In this document: in pieces, positions 12,297-26,139 of the stretch
Layout: the number at the start of each line of letters is the position of its first letter
Numbering within the stretch: the first letter of the stretch is position 1
Origin: Tyto alba
Taxonomy: Eukaryota; Chordata; Aves; Strigiformes; Tytonidae
Assembly (NCBI RefSeq): GCF_018691265.1
Contig: NW_024881282.1
Span: forward strand, 49,111,122 to 49,175,121
Reading direction: 5' to 3'
DNA length: 64,000 nt
Program-made: the position numbers and the translations under genes
Notes under the pieces: model-generated
Told to the model about the DNA's origin: nothing
Seen by the model: only the letters and a program-made list of their open reading frames with translations
Database searches by the model: none

Positions 12297-12515
12297 TTGC
12301 CTTCCTAACCTGATCCCTGGATGCTTGGATGAGTTCTCTATATTGCTTCCAGGTGATTTGTCCTTGTTCCCACACTCTGTAGGCTTCCTTTTTGTGTCAG
12401 AGTTTGTCCAGGATCTCCTTGTTCATACATGCAGGCCTCCTGGTATTTTTAACTGACTTCCTCTTTGTCTGGATGCATTGCTTCTGAGCTTGGAGGAGGT
12501 GATCCTCTAAAGATT
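12297..12515 (-). mobile_element. CR1 LINE, 5' segment of the split copy
   Basis: CR1 sequence resumes after the LTR. Recognisable antisense blocks are cctgatccctggatgcttgg, gtaggcttcctttttgtgtc, catgcaggcctcctggtatt and cttggaggaggtgatcc. In the avian consensus these lie just upstream of the RT region. Similarity stops at about 12515, which marks the 5' truncation point typical of CR1 insertions. The piece joins the 9865-11382 segment once the LTR is ignored. Confidence 0.85.
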
Positions 12516-15500
12516 TGTTTTACCATCAGACTTCATTACATCAAAACTGCTTTTGACTTTAGTAAATGGATTCCTTGAACCAAAGCTGAAAGACTAAGCT
12601 TTATATCTTAAGTCTGAAACCCTTCATTAACTAACTTCATGGATCTGTAGATGAACTAATTTGTCTTGCTATCAGAGCAGAACAAATAATAAAAACTTTT
12701 CTTTCTGTGCATGCATGCTCCCAGAGCCTCTCTATTCTTACTTTCAACAAAGAACCCCTAAAAATGCAGAAATCAAACATTGTATTAAAAATATGTTTCT
12801 CTCTATTTCTCTCATTTGGGTCCCAAGAACATGAATAGATGCTATATTCTTGCAGCAGTTTTGATGTAGATTCTAATCAAACCACATACATCATTTGACA
12901 CAACACAAGTTGAGGGCTTTTTGAAATGCTGTGATGACAACTGGGCAGATTGAAGGACAAAAATCAGTGAAATGGAAATGTTCAGTCCCGTTAAAGACAT
13001 CATAAACACAGCCTAAATTTCTGCATTTGTACTACACTAGTCATCTGCCTTACCCACATCAGTAATTTTGCATGGGTTACAAGCAGAGCTTTCAGACTAT
13101 TATTGGCAAAGCACTCTTTCCCTTTTCTGATTGCAGTAAAGTCAGAGAAAACAAAAAATAAAAATATATTTTAAAAGCGTTAAGATTGTCTGTGTCTTTG
13201 TACTCCAGAGCCTTGGGGAGCTGATTATTCTTCTCTTTCATGTGCTTCAACAAAGGCACAGCCAGCAGTGGTTTAGGACCAACAATTGCTGGGAGTGTCA
13301 GATGAGCTCTTCAAATGACCCAGCCTGGCCCATAGCCTGGGTACGCACTTCATGCTGTCCCTGCTCCCATGTCCTCAATCTCCTATTGCCAGGCCAGTGC
13401 CTACAGCTGGGGCCACAACACTTGCTACTCAGAAACCACCAAGCAGGGGGTGTTCGTAAAGTGACAGCTAGCACATCAGAAAATGATTGTCATCATGGAT
13501 AAAACATATCTTTTGATCAGTTTTATTTTGGGGGGAGGAAAATAGAAGATTGGGATTGGATTTGGATCGACATCGTGGCAGAGCTATTAAAAATATTACT
13601 AGGATTTGTGTCATTTTGGAGTAGTAATTTCCCAGACGTATACAGAAGAACAAAGAGCTTGTGCAAAAGGATCATAAGTCATGTTGGTTTGCAATAGCAA
13701 GGACTCAGTGACCTAGCATGGTCTAATATTTTTGTCTTCCTAATGTGATCAGGAGTGAAATTAACCCAGTTTCCTTGTCTAGTGAAGACAGATTTTGTGG
13801 ATATATACTTTGTGCTGTAATTTACATCCCACAAATGGGTAACCACTCTGTGAGGTTTCGCAGGGGAGTTCTAGGGTATTGTATGGTCTTCCTCAGGAGA
13901 AAAATAGGTTAACTTTTTCAAAAGCTAAATATCTGACATACATGGGTAAGTTACTGCCTTGCTACATAAACATGACTCTCCTGAGGAAGAGTATCTGTGT
14001 GCTTGGTCGTGGTTTGAGTCATATATCAAGGAAAATGCATTTTCTTAAGTCTCAGGTTCAAGCCCATGCTTTGAAACCACTGTCAGGGTCCTGGAAGCTC
14101 CCTGGAACTGGAGGCCATGGGGGCTGAGGTCTGAGGTGGCTGGGGTAGGATCACCCCATGAAGGGATTTGGATGATGGGACAGGCTCCATCAGGCAAGGT
14201 TCTGCTCCACCCAAAATGAGACAGCAGTGCAGGTTATTTCTCTAGGTGAACTGTTGGTACTTGCCTTTCAGAAGCAGTTTCAATAAACTGATTTGCAGCA
14301 AATCTTCATATCGGCCCATGTGGCAGAAGTTACTTCACAACATGGCTTCTATTATGGTATTTTTATCAATTTGTGGAACATGTTTAAACTTCATTTGGAT
14401 TTTTCTTCCAGTAGTTTTAGCCTTTATTTCTCACCAAGTCACCAGGTGAACTATTTCTTAAACATGAAAACAGTGTGTTCAAAATGAAAGTTATTAATTT
14501 TCAAATGTTAAGAAGGAAGATAGTAGTTAATGCCAGTAGAAAAACCAAAGAAAGACTAAGCGGTTGTTCTTTTTATCTTATGTACAGATAGTTTTTTGCT
14601 CTCCCACTTTTTTTCTTAATTCACTCATCTTCCCGTCATCCAGTCTTTGCAGTTTTTCTCCTCGTTAATTAATTTTAAATCTATTTTATAGTGGCATTCT
14701 TTTGACTCACTTTTTTTTTTTTTTTTTTTCTTTTTTCTAACTCCTCTTTGTACATAATGCTTCTCAAATAATGCACTCAAATAAAACACAGTTGCTTTGG
14801 TAATAAAGCCACCAGTCTTCAGCCCTTCAAAGAGTAATAAGTGAAATGTCTGTTCTTTGTTCTCTATGTAAATTAGTATAAAAAAGGTAAAGATGTCCCA
14901 TTATACAAAACCTTACTTTTCAAATAGGATTTTGACATTTTCTTTCTGTTGTATATAAAGTTGATTCTCTTGAAAAATAGCTCAGGTTTTTGAAATTCTT
15001 CATATGGATGATAATATCTCTTATTACCCTTCTTGGAACCTTGTATGTCCAATAAAATTGTGTATAATTTTGTAATTTGTATCCTTCAATTGCAATTATG
15101 TTAGAAAAATAGAGGCAAACTGACATCTAGTCCATATTTGAGAAGACCCTGGAGAATAAATTTACAGGAAAACTTCTCATTGCCTTTTATGATCCATGTA
15201 ATTCCTGGAGAAGGATCCATATGTTGGAATCTGTAAAGTCTACTCTCAACTTGCTCCTGCAACTGAACATCACAAGGCTGCTCTCTGTGTGTGTCAGCCC
15301 ATGGGACTGATCTCCTGTATGGTCCAGAAAATGTTCTATCCATAGAGATATAATATAGAAAAATGTCCACGTGCCCTTTTAATGACTACAGAGCTTCAGG
15401 CTGATAATATGTAGGGGTAAAAAATTCAAGTTCAAATATTTCCTGATTTGTCAGTCTGAGTAAAAGAAAATAAACTGCTGATTGACATACCAAAAGCTTA

Positions 15501-18500
15501 CCCAAGAAAATTAAGCCTTGTGTATTATTTTTCAGTTTCTTGACACAGCAATGCCCAAATCTTTGTTAGTGTTACATAAAACTCTTGCAATTAATCTCTT
15601 CAGATCAGTTAAAGATTCAGTAGCCCTGTACTCATATTCTCTATTTACTCATGTAAAGCACAGGTTGGAGAACCTCCTGTATGAACTCAGAACTTCTTTG
15701 TTGACATGATAAATATTGGAAATATATTCCTTCCTGACTGCAGATGGCAAAAGATGGAGAGCCCAAGAATCCCTAGGTTAACTGGTTTAGTACTCTTCCA
15801 TTGAAAAATGAGCCTTTTATTTCTACTCAAAATTGTCTAGCTTCAGATTCCAACCACTTTTCCTGTCATCTTAATAAATACAGCTCTTCTTACAGCTGTA
15901 GACAATATAAAAGACACTTAAATGTCTCTTGGGCCTACTTTTGTTATAGTAGGGCCTGCTTTTCAGATGTCAAATCCTTCTTTCAAACTTTTTTCTAAAT
16001 GTGACTGCTCAAATATACAGAAAATGTCATAAAATATACAGAAAATATATGGAAAATTTCAGAAATGAACCCATTAATGTCATCGACAAAGATAAAGTAA
16101 ATCATCCAAACCTGCTTGATATTTACTGTATTTCTGCATCCAAAACCTTTATTTGCAAAATTAAATGGAGAGGTTAAGATTCCTTGTTTATCATGACACC
16201 AGAGTCTCATTTATCATCTTTCACTTGAGAATACAGTCCAGAACCTAATATGTGTGAATCTCATCTTCTGTTCTCAGGTGTTCAGCTTTAGTTGTTTTTT
16301 GTCTTGGGTCCAATGACACCTAGATTAGTTTGTCCTCACCATTATTTCTAGCTTAACTGGAACCCTGTCAGCCAATCCCTGTTCCTCAGTAGCCTCTGCT
16401 GTGCTCTCTGAAGCTGTGTGTAACAACTTACCTTTTATGTTCTTTACCTTCATCTCTACATTCAGTTTCATCAATGATACTATAAATTATTATTAATGAA
16501 AAGTGAAAGACAATTCACTATATAGTACATAAAGTATACCTATTTATAAAAATTATAAATATAACAGCATCACAACATTTTTCCTTCCTTTCTACTCAAG
16601 GTCTATTTTATGATAGAACTTAATATTCAACATTTAATTCAGTGACAGCAAAATTTCCCTTATTGTTACCAGCAAAATAGAGTAAAACTTGGGCATGGAT
16701 GCAGATTAACTCCCTAATTTTCCTCCCACACTTTATCAGTAAAGTAAATACATGATTCTTGGCTACTTCATACCCACTGCTCTAGTTCTGCTGCTGCTGG
16801 GGAGGGGCACTGCAAGTGCTATGACTTCTGGGAGACTGTCAGATGCAGAATATAAAAGTTAGACTGAATCAGCCTTCTAAATATAACAGCTTTTAAGGTT
16901 TACACAGAAGTGCATTAGTCTCTTCAAGTCTTGAAGGTGAAATATTGTGACATTAGTTGGCAGCTCTATTCACACTGGAAGTTATTTATCACAGTAGTAA
17001 AATTGAAAGAAATTACATGATTACCTATAACTGAAAAATTATCACACCCCTCTGGTTCGGACTTTCTGGTTACATCCTGTGCCTTGAAGTGTCCCAGGTG
17101 TGTGATTATCTAATAATAATCAATTGTTTGCCTTATTGTTTCAGAACCATATGTCAAATTGCAAAGGGAATAATAATGATGAGAAGAATTCATGTGTAGA
17201 GGGGAAGTTGCATGTGTACATATTTTAACTCTTTCTTATATTTATTGACATATTTAAGATTTGAAATTTCAATATACATTTGCTTTGAGAGCTTCTGTTG
17301 CTCCAAATGATATAAAGAGCAGAGAATTTAGTTTCCAAGGCCTGATGGTCTGATTCTGGCATCAGTACCTTCAGTTTGTACTGATTCCAGATAATTGTTG
17401 TACACAGATTTCTTTTTTGTGCCCCAATGTTCATTTTTATAAGTTAATATTACAGATCTGTGTTTTAAAAAATTATCTCAAAGCCTGTAAATCAAAGTTA
17501 TAGAAAAAAGTAAAAGATGGTTTGCTGTCTCACATGGTAGAAATTCTACTCCCTTGCAATAAATTAATTTCAGTAAATTATTCTTATGAGAATTTCTCCA
17601 GGACACACATTCTAGGAAGTTCTGGCCATAATTTGTACAAGAAAATAAAACCCACCTAAAATTAAAAACAAAAGACCCCGCCTCATACATAGCGCCCAAG
17701 GTACTTCAACTATGGGGAAGCACAGATATTTGTAAAAAAAGCTACAGGTCAGAGAAACCTAGCCTTGTTTTTCCCCAAGCCCAATGTATCATTCTTCCTG
17801 TGCACCACAGAAAAGAGGGCGATCATTTAAGTGGGGAAGTGAATAAACAAATATCTGGAAGAATCTTCTTTACATGTCACCAGAGGTGGTAGATGGGGAC
17901 AGCAAAATCTTAGAACTGCAGGAAAAAAGTGAAAAGGGTTATGCCTAAGCCCACTAAATATCTTCGTAGGGAAAAGGGGCTATGAAAGTGCCACACAGTT
18001 GCTTTTTGGGGCCAGCCATGCTTTGAGTTTTTCTGCAATGCAAAATATCTGAGAAAGAAAGCAGGTGAGAGATATTTCAAAATGAACATCCAAAGCTCAA
18101 GGATATTTTAAAAGTCTTAATGTTTTCCTGTTTGGGATATCTATCAAACAGGGAAAGAATACCAACATGCCATTTCACAAAATATGAAAATAATTACTAT
18201 GTGTAGCTTTCACATAATATAATGAAAAGTTCCACAGGAAAAAAAAAAGATTAGGAAATCAATATTTGTGTCCTCAGAGATTGACATGAATGGAATGAAT
18301 TAAAATAAAGTATGGGACTACTCACTGAAGACTGATTGTAAAACAAAATGTTGAATGGGTGATCATTAACAGAGCACCTTTCATTGTACATTGTAAATGA
18401 AGCAGAATTCCCCCAAAAATGTAAAAATAAAAGATTTCCATCAGGCTCTTCAGTCTGTCAGTGTCCGTCTCAGGGCTGTGAAACAGTCTGACTTGGCAGA

Positions 18501-21083
18501 GGTCACAGCAAGACAAGGAAAAGAACTATAGAGATACAGCTCTGAATCTTTCTCTTTCCTCTACAGTATTGCTCTCTGTTACATACCTAATGTGACTGAA
18601 TCATATTTGCACAGATAATTTAAATTATTCCATTTAATAGCTATTGAGTTCTTGACTTTGTATTCTCAATAATGCTGTGTGTGTGTGCATGCACCATAAT
18701 ATTGCAGTGTAAATATCTGCAATGAACTGAGCAGCAGTTCATAACCAAACTTTCATAACAAAATTAATCATGCTATCTTAATTAAATTGCAAATCTGTGT
18801 AAACTCCTCCTTCAAAAAAAAGATGTTGGGCACTTCACTGTACAGCCCATTACAATTTCTGCATCTGGAGCTTCCATTATGAGAATTTCCATTGTTTTAT
18901 TACAATATTACTTCAGATTTTGAGAATATAATGCACCCAATGATGAAAGCCCTTTTTACTATTTGACGTACCAGTCCCCAAAGGAAGCATAGAAGTGAGA
19001 CAACCATGAGTGTACAGTGCAATGCAAAAAGAAAAGGGGAAAAAAATCCCCCCAAAACAAGACAAAACAAATATAAGGACGAGAGACTACTTGTCTTGTT
19101 GAGAAACTCTGGCAAAAGTGCAAATCTTAAGCACCTTTTCTCTGCTTCCAGAGCACAGGCATGTTTACAGTCTGTAGCATCCTTCTCAAATTAATCAGGA
19201 ACATACTCTACTTAATCATGTTGGAAATTCAGTTCAGCTGTGAGACTTTCAAGTAACACCTTCCCCCATTAATGTCACATGTTTTTATACATCTATTTTT
19301 TTATCTGAAAAAGTTGAAAGCAATCAGGAATTCTTTGGTGACCACCACAACTAACTTACTTTTGATAGCCTATTCATCCCAGTTTAATTAACCTTCCCTT
19401 CTCTTCTCCATGATCCTCTACTCTCTATCCTTAAATTAGACTGTGAACTCTTTGGGACAGAGAATTTATTATGTGATTATTTTATCCAACAAAAATCTTC
19501 TGATTTTTGGTGCCTTGCAAAGCACATACTGAGACTGTATTTTCTAACCAAATGAATTAAAAAACCCCAAACAAAAGATTTCCTGGGTCAAATCAGTTAT
19601 GAAGCTGACATTTAATACTTCCTTGTGTAAGAAATTACAGAAGATAGAGGTGCTGTCTACAACAAAGTGAGAACTAGAGGGATAGAACAAATTTCCTATG
19701 TTTCTTTCTAGTGTTCTATCTGAACTGTCTGAATGAAGAGACAAGGTTTGATTCACTCATTTGTGTTAAAGTTTGTGAAATCTTTTTTTTTTTCTTGATT
19801 TTTTTTTTTGTCTTAATCACAGACTTATTTCATTTTACCACACCCCCCCCCCCCAAAAGAAAACAAAACAAAACCAAAAACCCTACAAAACCGATATTTC
19901 TAGTGGCAAAAACTCTCACTTATTAAGCTGTTATTCATCTTGTATTGTCAGGGCAAACTCTTCCCTGACTGTATATTATGTGAGGGCATTTTTAATTGCA
20001 TGTATAATTCAACACATAACATGAAAGATTTCATTAATTGCTTTCTTTTGATACTGTAGTTTATGTTATCGTTATATTTGCTATAGTAATAACCTCTCTT
20101 CCTTTTTTTTTTGTTTTTCCTTTGTGCGGGAATAAAACATTCTGCCAAGTGTTAACAGTTTAGAGTAGATCAAAGCAACTTCATGCAAAATGGGTGTATC
20201 TTGTCCATTATGTTAAAATCATTATGTTTCCTGGTGTAAGGCATCTGTACATTTATGAGACCACACATAAATGGGAACAGGTGAATTATTCTACTTCATC
20301 CCATTAAGTATTCTGCATATACCTGTCTATGTCTTATTTTGCATTTTTATTATTTGTAATTACCTAGTATTTGGGATGAGCTATTGAAATGAAAGGGAAG
20401 TTCTGCATTGAAGATGACCTAAAGTCATATTAGCAAACAATATTTTTAAAAAAACCAGAATTTGAATATGAATATAGGAGTCACTGGGACATTCAGCAAA
20501 CACAGGAGTTGAGAAATTGAAGTACAGTTCAAAAACATTAACTAAGAAATACAAGTACATGTTTAAGAAAAGTCAGGGTAATTTCTTTTGCTTTTTTAGT
20601 GAGACCGGCTTCTAAATTCAATTGTGTTAAATTAATTTTGAAAATGTTACCTTAGCTTACATCTATACAAGTAACTTACCTCTACAAGAGTAGAGAGCTT
20701 AGTTGCAGCATGGGATGATGCACAAAGTTGTTCTAGCACAGACCCTCTCACAGTTTGGCCAGGATTAACTGCTGTCCTCCAAGACTATCCATGAGTACCA
20801 CTTAGGAGTTAACAACAGTCAGAGACTAGGGGAGAGTTTGGATGTGGCTACCCTGTTTTGAGCAATAAGGGAACATAGGTGTATGGATGTGTACAACCCA
20901 GGAATCTTCCTTCAATGCATCTGTCTAGCACAGCACTGGGGTGTCATGACAAGGCAGGGCAGTTTTAGGGGCCTCACAGTGCTAGGGTGAGGCTGAAACC
21001 CTGCTTTTATAGAGGAGTGGTCAAGAGAGATGTACAGGCTGACTGAAGACCCGAGAGCCTGAGAGATATGTAGAGGCATCCTT
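12516..21083. other. Unique AT-rich noncoding stretch
   Basis: No gene is supported. Simple tracts are T19 at 14711-14729, mixed T runs at 19782-19809, and C12 followed by A-rich sequence at 19843-19883. The segment 13210-13480 is richer in G and C without being recognisable. From about 20690 to 21083 the composition rises again just before the LTR pair. That part could be unrecognised ERV sequence or old unique DNA. The open frames are 60 to 89 codons with no motif. Confidence 0.6.
19843..19883. repeat. C12 then A/C-rich tract
   Basis: C12 at 19843-19854 is followed by an aaaac-type run. It is a simple repeat only. The nearby open frame that covers it (Pro then Lys/Asn runs) is an artefact of the tract. 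Confidence 0.85.
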
Positions 21084-22067
21084 CAGGAATGGGAGGAAGA
21101 AAAGAAAACAAAATGTTTGGGAACTAAGATAAGGACAGCGAGGGATGACTCACCTATTATGATCAGGGGCAAAAGACAGACTCCTTAGTGGAAGAAAATA
21201 AATTTAATTCAACCACCACCACTTAGCAAACAGAGTAAGACAGTGAGAAGTATAACCACATCTTAAAAACACCTTCTCCCCAACCCTCACTTCTTCCTGG
21301 GCTCAGCTTTGCTCCCAATTTCTCTACCTCCTCCCCTCCAGTGGTGCAGGGGGCAGAGGATGGGGGTGATGGTCAGTCCCGCCAGTCCTTCCTCCTCATG
21401 GGAGGACTATTCACACTCTTCTGCTCCAGTGTGGGATCCCTCTCACAGGAGACAGTCCTCCACAAACTTTCTCTGACATGATTCCTTCCCATGGGCTGCA
21501 GCTTTTCCTGAGCTGCTCCAGCATGGGTCCGCCCCACAGGCTATAGCTCTTCATGAGCTGTTTCAGCATGACTCTCTCCCACACATTGTAATCCTCCCAG
21601 TGCTGATGTGCTCTAGCACGGGCTTCCCTCAGAGTCCCGACCTTATTTGGGCACAGAAACCTGCTCTGGCATGGGGTTGTCCATGGGCTGCAGGTCAGCA
21701 CCTGCTCCACCATGGACTTCCATGCGCTGCAGGTGGAGAGCATGCCCTCTCACCATGGGCTGCAGGGGAGTCTCTGCACTGGCACACCTCCCCCTCTCCT
21801 CCTCCTCCTTTCTTCCACTGACCTCAGTGTTCACATAGGTATCTCCCTCACAACTACTTCTCACAACTCCTCCTCTCAGGCTCCCCTTCTTAAATAAGTT
21901 GTCACAGATGCACAGCCACTATTGCTAATTGGCTTGGCCTTGGCCAGAGGTGGATCTCACTTGGAGTTTCGGGAGCTTCAAGAAGTTTCTCACGGGGGGA
22001 CACTGCTGTGACTCCATCCTGCCCACCCTCCCCACCCCCCCCCACCCCCCCCCCGCCCAGAAACACA
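21084..22067 (-). mobile_element. LTR (avian ERV type), left member of a pair
   Basis: The family matches the LTRs at 11383 and 22070. It shares agacagtcctccacaaactt near 21450 with the next copy, and gctcccaatttctctacctc near 21312. The sense strand is minus. A TATA-like TTATTTAAG lies near 21890-21897, and a variant poly(A) signal ATTAAA lies at 21203-21208. The outer left end seems truncated, because the family's usual TGTCGTG start is missing and similarity begins at about 21084 (caggaatggg). The right end reads gcccagaaacaca, which on the minus strand gives the expected TG start. A C-rich run sits at 22022-22056. Several copies of a catgggctgcag-like submotif occur at 21490-21770, an internal repetition I also recall for this LTR type. 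There is no internal viral sequence. Confidence 0.87.
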
Positions 22068-22245
22068 GCTGTCGTGATTTAAGCCAAACACCATGCAGCT
22101 ACTCTCTCCCACTTCTCTTCCAGCAATGAGAAGGGGCAGATGAGCCAGAATTGGGGTTCAAGATAGGACCGGGAGGGGTAGATTACCCATTATGGTCACA
22201 AGCAAAAGGCAGACTCATTAGGGGAAGGAAAAAAAAGAACATACA

Positions 22246-22251
22246 TTTATT
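22246..22251 (-). promoter_or_regulatory. LTR poly(A) signal AATAAA
   Basis: The plus strand reads tttatt, which is AATAAA on the LTR sense strand. It lies downstream of the TATA-like element, as expected for an LTR R region. The other two LTRs carry the weaker ATTAAA at the matching place. Confidence 0.6.
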
Positions 22252-22968
22252 ACAGACACTAACAACACTTATCTGAGTAGGACATTGAGAAGCATTGCCA
22301 CATCTTGAGAACACCTTCCTCCCACCCCTCTCTTCTTCCCGGGCTCAGTTCTGCTCCCGATATCTCTACCTCCTCCCCCCAGAGGCACAGGGGCAGGAAA
22401 TGGGGGGTACAGTCAGTGCTGTCGTTTCTTCCATCTTTGGTGGAAGGAGCTTCTGGAACTTTTTCTCCGCTGCTCCATCATGGTCCCCCTCTCACAGAAG
22501 ACAGTCCTCCACAAACTTTCTCTGACATGAGTCCCTCCCACAGGCAGTAGCATTTCCTTACACTGATCCGTCGTGGGTCACCAACATTCTCCGACTGGAG
22601 TCCCTCCCACGGCTTCAGCCCTTCCTGAGCTGCTCCAGCGCGGGACACCACCACATGTTGAAATCCTCCCAGTGCTGAACTACAACAATGGGCCTAATTT
22701 TCCCACAAAATCCCAGCCTTCTTCAGGCACAATCACCTCGATCAGCCATGCAAAACACCTCACAGGCCATAAATCAGTGTCTGCTCCATCATAGATCTTC
22801 ATGGGTGGCAGGGGGGGGCGCCCTGCCGTCTCACCACAGGATACAGGGGGGTCTCTGCTCTGGCACATCTCCCTCCTCCTTTCTTCCTCCGTTCCTCCAC
22901 TGCCCTCAGTGTTCACACAGCTGCCAGAACTCCTCCTAACAAGTCTGACTCCTCCTTACCACGTCCCT

Positions 22969-22979
22969 TCTTAAATATG
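22969..22979 (-). promoter_or_regulatory. TATA-like element of LTR promoter
   Basis: The minus strand reads acatatttaagaaggg. All three LTRs keep a variant of it, which points to the U3 promoter. Activity today is unknown. Confidence 0.5.
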
Positions 22980-25900
22980 TTATCACAGAGGCACAGCCCA
23001 TTGGCTCATTTTTGGTGCAGAGGTGGAGTTGGATTGGAGCTGGGGGAGCTTCGAGAAGCTTCTTACAGGGGGCCACCCCTATAGCCCCCTCACCTGCTAC
23101 CAAAAAAACCCCACCACTCACTCAAACCCAGGACACCAACAGAGAAAGGGTTTAACGCTGGCAGTCCACATAATTGTGTGGCCTTCACCCTTAAATCCCA
23201 TCATAATCTGACTTTATAAACAATAGCTTGTGAACCCTTGGTTTACGTGTTCTCCTAATCTACGAGACAGAGACAAATACAGATCTTCTAGAAAGGTGTA
23301 TGTATAATGCCTTGGCCTGATCAAAATGAAGTTACTAGAATTATCTGTGTGGTGAATATGTGTATTCTGTCCATGGGACATATGACTTGCCCTTGCTCAG
23401 ACACTCCTCTCCTTGGGACCACAAAATCCACATCAATAGCCACATTTCTATGACTTCAAGAATGTATAAATGGTCCTGGTAAGGCAGCAGGGAGTGAAGG
23501 GTTTCCTCTGTAAACAGGATGAAATACTGCATTTCAAAAAGGGGTGCAGGATTTACTGGGAACATTTTACCTCATCATTGTATATCACACAAGAGGGATT
23601 TGCTGGTTTCTTTCTTCTTCAGAGCTGTCACATTCTTTGGATTTCATGGCATGAATGTGGCTGTCTTTCTGTTAGGTAACTCATGTCTTTCATTTCAGCA
23701 GAAGCCTTCATTCCAAAGAAGAAAGCAAACATAATTTTCAATCTCTTGGTATTTTGTTATCTCAGTTACGGTTGTTTTGCCTGTTACCATATTGCTCTGT
23801 TTGAATGTGCCATATGTCAGTCATAATACAGCAATGCAAATCAAGCAAGAAACATTGCTTTGAGCTGACATAATAATAATTATAAAATACTACTTCTAAC
23901 CAGTTTATAAAGCTGTGCCCATTACACATCTCAACTTCCTCATAAAGAACATGGAGAGAGTCATGACACAGAAGAATATAGAATTGGCTCAGATAATCTT
24001 GATCACGGAGCCCCCACAGTTAAAAGGAATTAACTGAAAGTAAATAGATAAGCTAATCCAAAACACATCATGGACCATAAAGAACCTCCCAGTGACCTCT
24101 AACAAATGTCTGATTTGCAATGAAAGACTAAAAACCTAACTATAATGCACCACAGAAAGAGAGCAGGAAAGATGAAAGTCACTGTCAGTGCCAGATTCAA
24201 CAATGTGGTCCCAAAACAGTGAGAGATTCAATCTTAGTTCCATTAAGGTTGGTTTTCCATATACACCCAGAGGGAATCCATTACTGGCCTTCAAAACTAC
24301 ATTTTAAAAAGAGTAAACTAGTTTCTGGGGAACTGGATGTTAGCCACCACTTCCTATCCGGTACTTCTGTTTCACTGTAACCTCCAGTAACTATGAGATA
24401 TATAAGATCTTATACACTCCTCTTCACATTGTCTCATCAACAAGATGTACCTGAGACAAAAACTGGAAAAGGAAAGGCAAAAAGTCCAACCAAAATGCAT
24501 TACCTAGGTAGATATTTTTTTCTTCTGTTTCACCTAACAGTGAACATTTTTGTTATTAGCAGTAACATCAGAGTAGAACAGTGATTATTAATGACATCAG
24601 TGTTTGGGAAAATCATTTCAACATAAATCATTATGCAAACTCATGTTTTAAAACTTGGATCACAGTTAAAGTTTGCTTGATTCTACTGCACTGTGAATGG
24701 AACAGATGCACTGTTGGCTGAGAAAATTAAATAAGGATTAAGCAAAGCACACTGTAATGTTGTCCTAGACTTGTGACTACAAGCTGGAATTAGGTGAAAG
24801 CTCTAGAAATCTGCCTATACTCTTTATAAATGAACTTTTTTCTAGCCCACACTTCAAGTTCCCTCTATATAACCCTAAATTTAGAGATGAAAGACATAAT
24901 ACAAAGGATGTTTAATATAAGAAACGTGGTAGCTGAGCCTTGTCAAATGTTAATTTAGGAGTTCTTAACCCCAGGTAAATGCAAGTTGATACCGCTATGC
25001 TTTGTGCACTGAACTGGGTCAAATAACTTCTTGTATTTCAAAAGTAGTTGCATGTGGGCAATTCCTCTGTTACATGGTTAAGTCATGGTCATTTATTTGT
25101 GCATGAATCCTTAGAATTACAGTTTTTGAGCTTGCCTACCTGAAAACCAGCATAAATCTGGTAAAAATTCTTGGCATTGCTTGTGCATTCAGTTGTTCTA
25201 AGATATTAGAATATCCAAATGATGATAAGTGTGGTCTAAAGAGTCCCTTTTGTTAATGAAAAGGTGGCTTTAGGTAATATAATGGCTATAATTCTCTCTG
25301 TCTGAGTTACATTATTCAGACATCTTTATCCATGTGTAAAGAGAGTATGCAAGCGGGATAGATACCACTTAAAAGCAATGGTTATTAGCTAAAATGCACA
25401 ATTGAGAACTGGGGTTGACAAGCAATGAAACATATTATTATGCTTATCAAAGAGACTCGCTGCAAGGCAACCATCTGTCAGGAGAGGAAGTTGTAGCCCT
25501 CCTTGCCTCCTTGAGCTGGTCTTCAATGTTCCTGAGTTGCCATCATTTCCCAGGTCTCTGTTTTTCCCTTTAGGATTTTATACTCTGCCATTTTGGTTCT
25601 TTTCATCTTGAATATTTGGGATACTAATAATCACCATCTGAACACCATAACCTCTGTAATTTTACTTTTTTTATCCTGCAGACTATTGCACAGATCTTTC
25701 TCATCATTTAGCAGTTTCCTCAGCAGCATGAGCTAAGTTTAGATGGCTGGGGCATACCAGATCTGTGACTTGCTCATTGGAAAACAAGGACCTGAGCTGT
25801 AGAGAAGGAGGGGTTTTATAGATTGTGCATCTCATAGTGCTAAATAAGATTTAGAGAAGTACCCCAAAATTATTCTATGAAAAAACCAAGCTATCTCCCT

Positions 25901-26100
25901 TCTTTAGAAGATGAGGTCCAAATTAGGTGTCAGCTATATTGGCAATTAGAGCTGCTGCTAGACACAGAAACAAAATACTGTTCAGCACTGCTTCATGGGC
26001 GCTGTCTGGGTGAAGACTCATCCCAGTGCATGGTTGCAGTAGGTTAAGGTTGGCTGTGCCTCCGCAAAAGTCTTCCTGACAACACATTTGTAACTTCACA

Positions 26101-26139
26101 GTTTTTTGTTTTGTTTTGTTTGTTTGTTTGTTTGTTTTT
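26101..26139. repeat. (TTTTG)n/(TTTG)n microsatellite
   Basis: Runs of GTTTT pass into about five GTTT units. Simple repeat. Confidence 0.9.

Larger units (their letters stand above)
22070..23135 (-). mobile_element. LTR (avian ERV type), right member of a pair
   Basis: This is the most complete LTR in the window. It begins tgtcgtgatttaagcc at 22070 and ends aaacccaggaca at 23135, so it has TG...CA ends in either orientation. The sense strand is minus, with a canonical poly(A) signal AATAAA at 22246-22251 and a TATA-like ATATTTAAG near 22969-22979. The right end holds the family's acctgctaccaaaaaaaccc stretch. Only two bases separate it from the neighbouring LTR. The 5 bases on each side (acagc and ccaac) do not form a clear target duplication. 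No internal gag-pol-env remnant is seen between or beside the two LTRs. Confidence 0.9.

Noticed and set aside
11628..12313. Several 80 to 117-codon proline- and serine-rich frames
   Set aside because: They lie inside the LTR, whose C/T-rich strand keeps frames open. LTRs of this type are not coding.
21411..22939. Multiple overlapping frames in the LTR pair
   Set aside because: Same cause: GC-rich LTR sequence with internal submotifs, and no gag, pol or env signature.
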